The notes beneath the pieces are model-generated. The model was not told the origin of the DNA, made no database searches, and saw nothing but the letters and a program-made list of their open reading frames with translations. A DNA stretch of 64,000 nucleotides from Alistipes sp. (GTDB taxonomy: Bacteria > Bacteroidota > Bacteroidia > Bacteroidales > Rikenellaceae): positions 62,001 through 126,000 of the forward strand of contig JAFQRH010000019.1 in assembly GCA_017410165.1 (NCBI GenBank), read 5' to 3'. Shown here one piece after another: positions 59,074 through 64,000 of the stretch. The position numbers and the translations under genes are program-made. Position 1 is the stretch's first letter. Each line of letters opens with the position of its first letter.

Positions 59074-60279
59074 TTATAGGCGGTCGAGGCAGCGACGTAC
59101 GATTGCTGCGCTGTCGCGTATCTCGTCGTCGGATATGACGAGCGGTGGCGAGATGCGGAATGCCGTGTCGCAATAGAGGAACCAATCGCTCATAATGCCA
59201 TCCTCGGCAAACATCTCCATCATACGGAACATCTTCTCCGACGAGCCGAGCTCGATGGCAAGAAGCAGACCGCTGCGACGAATCTCGCACACTTGCGGAT
59301 GGCCAACGAGCAACTCTTCGTAGAGTGCGCCTTTGCGCTCGACCTCTGCCACCGTATTGTGTTCGAGCAGATAGCGCAGAGCCGCCAAACCTGCGGCACA
59401 ACATACGGGGTGACCGCCAAAGGTGGTGATGTGACCCAGCACGGGGTCGTGCGTCAGTGTGCCCATAATCTCGTTCGAGGAGACAAATGCTCCGAGTGGC
59501 ATACCTCCGCCAAAGGCCTTGGCAAGACAAACTATGTCGGGCGTTACGCCATATTTGCACATTGCGAACATCTCGCCCGTGCGACCCATTCCTGTCTGTA
59601 TCTCGTCGAATATGAGTAGCGCACCCACCTCCGAGCAACGCTTGCGCAGTGCTTGCAGATATCCCGGCGCCGGCTCGCGTACGCCCGCCTCGCCCTGCAC
59701 CGGCTCGCATAGTACGCAGGCGGTTTTTTCGGTGATTTGTCGGAGTTGGTCGAAGTCGTTGAAGTCGATGGCCTTCGTTGCGGGCAACAGCGGACGGAAG
59801 GCATTCTTCCACTCCTCGCCCTCCGGCGCACCCATCATACTCATCGCGCCGTGTGTCGAGCCGTGATATGCCCTTCGCATCGAAATCATCTCGGCGCGTG
59901 CCGTGTATCGCTTGGCGAGTTTCAGTGCGCCCTCGACCGCCTCGGCTCCCGAATTGACAAAATAGACGCTTTCGAGCGGTGCGGGCAGCAGCGCAGCAAT
60001 CTCGGTTGCGTACTCCACCTGCGGACGCTCCAACAACTCGCCATAGACCATAACGTGCATATATCGCTCCGCTTGGCGTTTGATGGCCTCGACTACGGCA
60101 GGGTTCGCGTGGCCTACGTTGCTGACCGAAACACCGGCAACCAAATCGTAGTAGGGTTTACCCTCCGGCGTGTAGAAAAAGACACCTTCGGCACGCTCGA
60201 CAGCCGTCATCATCGGCGACGGCGATGTCTGGCCGACGTGCGCCAAAAATCGACGGCGCAGAATCTCGTTGGAATGCAT
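59074..60279 (-). CDS. Class III aminotransferase (ArgD/ornithine-type)
   Basis: PLP enzyme of 401 residues, fold type I class III. S-G-A-E-A-V-E-G-A-L-K-L-A, Asp225 in I-F-D-E-I-Q-T-G-M-G-R-T-G, PLP-lysine Lys254 in C-L-A-K-A-F-G-G-G-M-P-L-G, and T-F-G-G-H-P are all present. Annotation pipelines often name such proteins aspartate aminotransferase family; acetylornithine, 4-aminobutyrate or other omega-amino substrates are equally possible, and no arginine genes are nearby. It is transcribed away from the SDR gene, with TATTTTTG at 60352-60345 as a possible -7 box. Confidence 0.9.
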   Translation of the reverse strand: MHSNEILRRRFLAHVGQTSPSPMMTAVERAEGVFFYTPEGKPYYDLVAGVSVSNVGHANPAVVEAIKRQAERYMHVMVYGELLERPQVEYATEIAALLPAPLESVYFVNSGAEAVEGALKLAKRYTARAEMISMRRAYHGSTHGAMSMMGAPEGEEWKNAFRPLLPATKAIDFNDFDQLRQITEKTACVLCEPVQGEAGVREPAPGYLQALRKRCSEVGALLIFDEIQTGMGRTGEMFAMCKYGVTPDIVCLAKAFGGGMPLGAFVSSNEIMGTLTHDPVLGHITTFGGHPVCCAAGLAALRYLLEHNTVAEVERKGALYEELLVGHPQVCEIRRSGLLLAIELGSSEKMFRMMEMFAEDGIMSDWFLYCDTAFRISPPLVISDDEIRDSAAIVRRCLDRL

Positions 60280-60284
60280 ACTAT

Positions 60285-60315
60285 TTTGAATTTTCGTAAA
60301 TTAACACTATCTTTA
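60285..60315 (+). promoter_or_regulatory. Promoter of the SDR-ALDH operon
   Basis: TTTG (60285-60288), 19 bases, TATCTTTA (60308-60315). The start would be near 60321, at the left edge of a palindrome. Confidence 0.6.
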
Positions 60316-60319
60316 CAGC

Positions 60320-60335
60320 GTCGGAGCACTCCGAC
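60320..60335. promoter_or_regulatory. Perfect palindrome at the divergent promoters
   Basis: GTCGGAG-CA-CTCCGAC, a perfect 7-bp inverted repeat between the predicted starts of the SDR operon (about 60321) and of the aminotransferase (about 60338). The position fits a shared operator; a short leader hairpin is the alternative. No regulator gene is adjacent. Confidence 0.45.
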
Positions 60336-60401
60336 TACACTATGCAAAAATAGTAAAATCTCCGCGAATGTAAGCAGTGAGAGAGGAAAAAGAGTGTGCG
60401 T

Positions 60402-61232
60402 ATGTCAAATTTTAAGGAGAAACGTGTGCTTATTACCGGCGGAGCGTCGGGTATAGGCAAAATTATGGGACGTATGTCCCTTGAAAAGGGTGCTGCTGCA
60501 CTTGTAATCTGGGATATCAATCAACAAAACATCGATGCGACGGTTGCCGAACTTGCGGCAGTAGGCAAGGTTTTCGCATATCGGGTCGATGTGTCGAGCG
60601 AAGAGGCGGTTGCCGGCACGTACGAAAAGGTGCGTGAAGAGGTCGGCGCGGTGGATATCCTGATAAATTGTGCCGGAATAGTTACCGGTAACAAGACCTT
60701 TGACCTGATTACGACCGACGAGATTCATCGCACGATGCGCATCAACGCAACGGCTCCGATGCTCGTGGCGTTACAGGTGCTACCCGAGATGATTGCCCGC
60801 GATAGCGGTCACATCTGCAATATCGCTTCGGCGGGTGGTTTGATATCGAATCCGCGTATGTCTGTCTATGCAGCGAGCAAGTGGGCGGTCATCGGATGGT
60901 CGGATTCGGTACGTCTCGAATTGAAGGAGATGAAGAGCAAGGTGCGGGTGACCACCATCGCTCCGTACTACATCACAACGGGTATGTTCGATGGGGTGCA
61001 GTCACGCTTGTTGCCACTGCTCAAACCCGAGTACGTGGCACGCAAAACGATTCGAGCCATTGAGCGCAATACCGACTTCAAGTGCATTATGAAGTTCATC
61101 GTTCCGCTTTCGATGCACTTCGTCCGCGCGATGCAGGGTCTGCTGCCGACAGCCCTCTTTGATTGGCTGTTTGGCGAGGTGGTCGGCATATACCACACGA
61201 TGGACAACTTTACGGGAAGAACAAAAGCATAG
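60402..61232 (+). CDS. Short-chain dehydrogenase/reductase
   Basis: A 276-residue NAD(P)-dependent SDR. Cofactor loop T-G-G-A-S-G-I-G at 12-19, N-C-A-G at 89-92, catalytic Ser143, Tyr156 and Lys160 (Y-A-A-S-K). A hydrophobic C-terminal part (I-V-P-L-S-M-H-F-V-R-A-M-Q-G-L-L) suggests membrane association, as in retinol or long-chain alcohol dehydrogenases. The aldehyde dehydrogenase gene follows after 5 bases, so an alcohol-aldehyde-acid sequence on a lipid-like substrate is plausible. The ATG at 60402 follows AGAGAGGAAAA. Confidence 0.9.
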   Translation: MSNFKEKRVLITGGASGIGKIMGRMSLEKGAAALVIWDINQQNIDATVAELAAVGKVFAYRVDVSSEEAVAGTYEKVREEVGAVDILINCAGIVTGNKTFDLITTDEIHRTMRINATAPMLVALQVLPEMIARDSGHICNIASAGGLISNPRMSVYAASKWAVIGWSDSVRLELKEMKSKVRVTTIAPYYITTGMFDGVQSRLLPLLKPEYVARKTIRAIERNTDFKCIMKFIVPLSMHFVRAMQGLLPTALFDWLFGEVVGIYHTMDNFTGRTKA

Positions 61233-61237
61233 AGATT

Positions 61238-62617
61238 ATGATAGAGAACACATCGCAAACTTACATCACCGACACGCTCGCCGCGCAACGCGCATATTTT
61301 CGTAGCGGAGCGACGCTCGATATTGCGTTTCGTCGCGAGCAGTTGCGCCGCTTGCAGGAGGCAATCGTAAAGTGGGAACGCCCGCTTACGGAGGCACTTC
61401 GTTGCGATCTGCACAAATCCTATGAGGAGGCATATCTGACCGAGATAAGCATCGTGCTGGGCGAGATTCGCAACCATATCAAGCATCTCGAACAGTGGGC
61501 TGCGCCGGAGAGTGTGCGTACGCCGTTGAAGATGTTTCCGTCGCGTAGCAAGGTCGTGAGCGAGCCACTTGGAAGTGTGCTGATTATCGCACCGTGGAAC
61601 TATCCCGTGCAACTGCTGCTCAATCCGCTGGTGGGTGCCATCTCGGCGGGCTGTACGGCGGTGCTGAAACCGTCGCCATATACGCCGACCGTTGCCTCGA
61701 TTCTCGAACAGATGATTGACGATGCGTTCGACGATAAGTATGTGGCCATCGTGCAGGGCAACCGCGATGTGAATACGATGCTGCTGGCCGAGCGTTGGGA
61801 TTTGATATTCTTTACGGGCAGTCCGTCGCTGGGTCGAACGGTGATGCAGGCGGCGGCGCGAAACTTGACGCCGGTTGTCTTGGAGTTGGGTGGTAAGAGT
61901 CCGTGCATTGTCGATTGCGACGCCGATATAAAGGTCGCGGCACGACGTATTGCGTGGGGTAAGTGTATCAATGCGGGCCAGACCTGCATCGCACCCGACT
62001 ACCTGATGGTGCATTCGGCCATAAAGGAGCAGTTTGTCGAGCAACTGCGCAAGGAGTTTCGCTCGCTTGTGGGGCGTAAGGCGCATAAGACCAAACACTT
62101 CGGCCGTATCGTGAACGAACGTGCGTTCGACCGTCTGGATGGCTATCTGCGCGATGCCGAGATACTCATTGGTGGTGCGCGCGACCGTGCCGAGCGATTT
62201 ATCGAGCCGACTGTTGTCGGAGGCGTGTCGCCCGAGAGTCCGATTATGCAGGAGGAGATTTTTGGTCCGATATTTCCGTTGCTCACATTCGAGACGACGG
62301 ACGAGGTTATCAACTTTGTCGTGCAACGCGAAAAACCGCTTGCGCTCTACTATTTCGGCTCGGTTGCAACCGGCGAGCGCATCATTCGCCACACCTCGGC
62401 GGGCGGTACCTGTATAAACGATACGATTATGCACATCGCCAACGAGCATCTGCCATTTGGCGGTGTCGGCAATTCGGGTATGTCGGCATATCACGGCCGC
62501 GAGTCGTTTAACGTCTTCTCGCATCGCCGCTCGGTGGTCATCACGCCGACGTGGCTCGACCTTCCGTTCCGATATATGCCGTACAGATTATTTTCGCTCG
62601 TTAAGAAAATTTTGTAA
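61238..62617 (+). CDS. Aldehyde dehydrogenase, ALDH3-like
   Basis: A 459-residue NAD(P)-dependent aldehyde dehydrogenase. I-A-P-W-N-Y-P at 117-123, F-T-G-S near 192, catalytic Glu216 (L-E-L-G-G-K-S) and Cys250 (N-A-G-Q-T-C). The short N-terminus and the basic, hydrophobic C-terminal tail match class 3 fatty-aldehyde dehydrogenases. It pairs with the preceding SDR. The frame is open 25 codons upstream inside the SDR gene; the ATG at 61238 is the sensible start. Confidence 0.93.
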   Translation: MIENTSQTYITDTLAAQRAYFRSGATLDIAFRREQLRRLQEAIVKWERPLTEALRCDLHKSYEEAYLTEISIVLGEIRNHIKHLEQWAAPESVRTPLKMFPSRSKVVSEPLGSVLIIAPWNYPVQLLLNPLVGAISAGCTAVLKPSPYTPTVASILEQMIDDAFDDKYVAIVQGNRDVNTMLLAERWDLIFFTGSPSLGRTVMQAAARNLTPVVLELGGKSPCIVDCDADIKVAARRIAWGKCINAGQTCIAPDYLMVHSAIKEQFVEQLRKEFRSLVGRKAHKTKHFGRIVNERAFDRLDGYLRDAEILIGGARDRAERFIEPTVVGGVSPESPIMQEEIFGPIFPLLTFETTDEVINFVVQREKPLALYYFGSVATGERIIRHTSAGGTCINDTIMHIANEHLPFGGVGNSGMSAYHGRESFNVFSHRRSVVITPTWLDLPFRYMPYRLFSLVKKIL

Positions 62618-62649
62618 GAGAGGGGGCCGATTTTGGCATCATTACCAAA

Positions 62650-62685
62650 AAGGGGTTGTTCAACTCAACGGTTGGACAACCCCTT
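62650..62685. terminator. Bidirectional terminator ALDH / aldolase
   Basis: Fifteen-bp inverted repeat (62650-62664 with 62671-62685, one mismatch), preceded by A-run and followed by T-containing sequence, between convergent genes. Confidence 0.75.
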
Positions 62686-62708
62686 GTGCGTATGGTGGCA
62701 CGCGCCGG

Positions 62709-63524
62709 CTAACCGCGCACCATCTTGTACTTCTCGATAAGCAACTCCACGACCGCCTCCGTCGCCTTCGGGAATACCTTGCGAAGGTCGATTTCGTCGG
62801 TCGTCGTCAGTATCGCTTTGAGGTTGCGCATAAACGTATCCTTGATTTCGGTGGCGAGATTTACCTTTACGATACCCTCCGCAATCGCCTGCTGCACCAT
62901 ATCGTGCGGAATGCCCGAACTGCCGTGCAGAACGAGCGCGACGGGTGTTGCGGCGTGAATCTCGCGCAGACGCTCGATGTCGAGGTGTGGTGGCTGCTTG
63001 TAGAAGCCGTGAGCCGAACCGATGGCAACCGCCAGGGCATCGACGCCCGTCTGCTCGACAAACGTACGCGCCTCGTCGGCGGTCGTAAATCCGCCGCCCT
63101 GCTGTTGACCGAGTTTGGCAACGTAACCCAACTCTGCCTCAACATTTACGCCATACGGACGAGCCAACTCCACTACGCGACGTGTCGTGGCGACATTCTC
63201 CTCGAATGGTCGCTCGCTGGCATCAATCATCACCGAGTCGAAACCCGCATCGAGGCAACGCTCGACCAACTCGACCGAGCCGCCGTGATCGAGGTGAATC
63301 CAGCCGCGTACGCCGTAGTCGGCAATTGCCGTGCGTGCCATCGAAACCGCCTGATGCAGACCCATATAGTCGATGGACGAGCGGGTGAGTTGCAACAGTA
63401 CGGGTGCGTCGGTCGCCTGTGCGGCACGCATCACGCCGGTCAGCGTCTCGAAGTTGTAGAAATTGGTGGCAAGCACCGCTTGACGATGCTCGGCACACTC
63501 TTTAAGTAACTCTTTTACATTCAT
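62709..63524 (-). CDS. Class II ketose-bisphosphate aldolase
   Basis: Zinc-dependent aldolase of 271 residues, class II fructose/tagatose-bisphosphate type. Asp79 and His80 (H-L-D-H-G), Glu131 (V-E-A-E-L-G), zinc His172 (I-G-S-A-H-G) and His200 (L-H-G-S-S-G-I-P) are present; D-A-S in M-I-D-A-S-E-R-P-F-E-E-N is typical. Length is close to GatY/KbaY, so the sugar specificity is open. The start may be 63524 or the ATG four codons earlier (63536); longer upstream sequence overlaps the permease gene and is not coding. Confidence 0.92.
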   Translation of the reverse strand: MNVKELLKECAEHRQAVLATNFYNFETLTGVMRAAQATDAPVLLQLTRSSIDYMGLHQAVSMARTAIADYGVRGWIHLDHGGSVELVERCLDAGFDSVMIDASERPFEENVATTRRVVELARPYGVNVEAELGYVAKLGQQQGGGFTTADEARTFVEQTGVDALAVAIGSAHGFYKQPPHLDIERLREIHAATPVALVLHGSSGIPHDMVQQAIAEGIVKVNLATEIKDTFMRNLKAILTTTDEIDLRKVFPKATEAVVELLIEKYKMVRG

Positions 63525-63542
63525 TCTCGTATGCATATTAAA

Positions 63543-63579
63543 GCACAGAGGGCGACACTGTTGCGTCTGCCCTCCGTGC
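63543..63579 (-). terminator. Terminator of the permease gene
   Basis: Inverted repeat GCACGGAGGGC / GCCCTCTGTGC on the minus strand (one wobble pair) followed by TTTAAT. It lies 4 bases after the permease stop. Confidence 0.7.
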
Positions 63580-63583
63580 GTAT

Positions 63584-64000
63584 CTATTTTTGTTTGCGGC
63601 GGCTGTGCAGGAATAGGTGTTCGAGCAACAAAACCACGATGATACCCATCACAAAACCGTTGCCTGCGATTGGTCGCACGAGCGACGGAATGGCAGCGAG
63701 TGCCTCCTGTGGGGCGAACGACAGAATGATGGTGACCATAATAGGAATGGCGAGCACCAATCCGTCTTTGAACGATGCGGATGCGCCACTCTCGTGCATC
63801 AGGTGGAAACCGGCGGCAATCTGTGTTGCCATCAGATACATCAGCACGATACCCATTACCGGTTGCGGAATGGTGAGCAACACCGACACGAGTTCCGGTA
63901 CGCAGGCGATTACAATCATCGCTGCCGCAGCCGGAATGACCGTGTAGCGCGAACCGCACGAGGTCGAAGCCACAACACCCGGCGAGAGCGAGTAATCGAC
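63584..64000 (-). CDS. NCS2-type nucleobase permease, C-terminal part (runs off the window)
   Basis: The last 138 codons of a minus-strand gene whose 5' end lies beyond 64000; the frame is open to the window edge. Four hydrophobic helices are visible. S-L-S-P-G-V-V-A-S-T-S-C-G-S-R-Y, V-P-E-L-V-S-V-L-L-T-I-P-Q-P-V-M-G-I-V-L and the final L-L-L-E-H-L-F resemble the xanthine/uracil permease (NCS2) family. Substrate cannot be judged from this piece. Confidence 0.75.
   Translation of the reverse strand, partial: VDYSLSPGVVASTSCGSRYTVIPAAAAMIVIACVPELVSVLLTIPQPVMGIVLMYLMATQIAAGFHLMHESGASASFKDGLVLAIPIMVTIILSFAPQEALAAIPSLVRPIAGNGFVMGIIVVLLLEHLFLHSRRKQK

Overview
The window reads as a chromosomal segment of a Bacteroidales bacterium, most like Alistipes/Rikenellaceae. 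That placement is inferred from family content, moderate-to-high GC coding DNA and promoter type, not from a marker-gene comparison. Supporting signs are SusC/SusD-type outer-membrane pairs, BtuG-type surface lipoproteins, GldE, a Porin_10-type porin, and repeated promoters of the Bacteroidetes form TTTG-N19-21-TAnnTTTG. Shine-Dalgarno sequences are mostly weak, with a few clear exceptions (SusD at 3988, S1/P1 paralogue at 58139). No phage, insertion sequence, CRISPR array or integrase gene was found.

Layout. 1-8.9 kb: the tail of an upstream gene, then a three-gene surface nutrient locus (SusC, SusD, large repeat-containing lipoprotein) with its own promoter and terminator, followed by terminator-derived tandem repeats. 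9.2-11.8 kb: a lipoprotein subtilase and a small lipoprotein. 11.8-12.1 kb: hairpin-rich DNA and tRNA-Lys(CTT) on the minus strand, with a 16-base copy of the tRNA 3' region nearby. 12.3-18.5 kb: a cobalamin riboswitch heading four genes (DUF4465 protein, Ig/PKD-like surface lipoprotein, BtuG, BtuB-like TonB receptor), a corrinoid capture system. 18.6-25.2 kb: lpdA, C69 dipeptidase, YggS, adk, nadE. 25.4-32.6 kb: a five-gene minus-strand run (manC, murF, GH13, OPT transporter, pepT) combining envelope precursor synthesis with glucan and peptide use. 32.7-36.5 kb: pssA, porin, lytic transglycosylase.

36.6-46.5 kb: MATE pump, phosphopantetheinyl transferase, gldE and the distal half of the division/cell-wall cluster (murG-murC-ftsQ-ftsA-ftsZ), which starts at its own promoter next to comM rather than next to ftsW. 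46.7-53 kb: comM, dnaB, comF, priA. 53.1-53.3 kb: an orphan promoter-terminator unit, the best candidate here for an undescribed small RNA or micropeptide gene. 53.5-57.1 kb: YitT protein, radical SAM protein, and cdd-rluA-dtd. 57.1-58.9 kb: a near C-free purine-rich leader, then tandem S1/P1 nucleases of which the second has lost zinc ligands. 59-64 kb: class III aminotransferase divergent from an SDR-ALDH pair with a perfect palindrome between the promoters, a class II aldolase and a truncated NCS2 permease.

Most of the middle is ordinary housekeeping. The parts most worth a second look are the B12 operon accessory proteins, the orphan transcription unit near 53.2 kb, the degenerate nuclease paralogue and several dispersed or tandem intergenic repeats.
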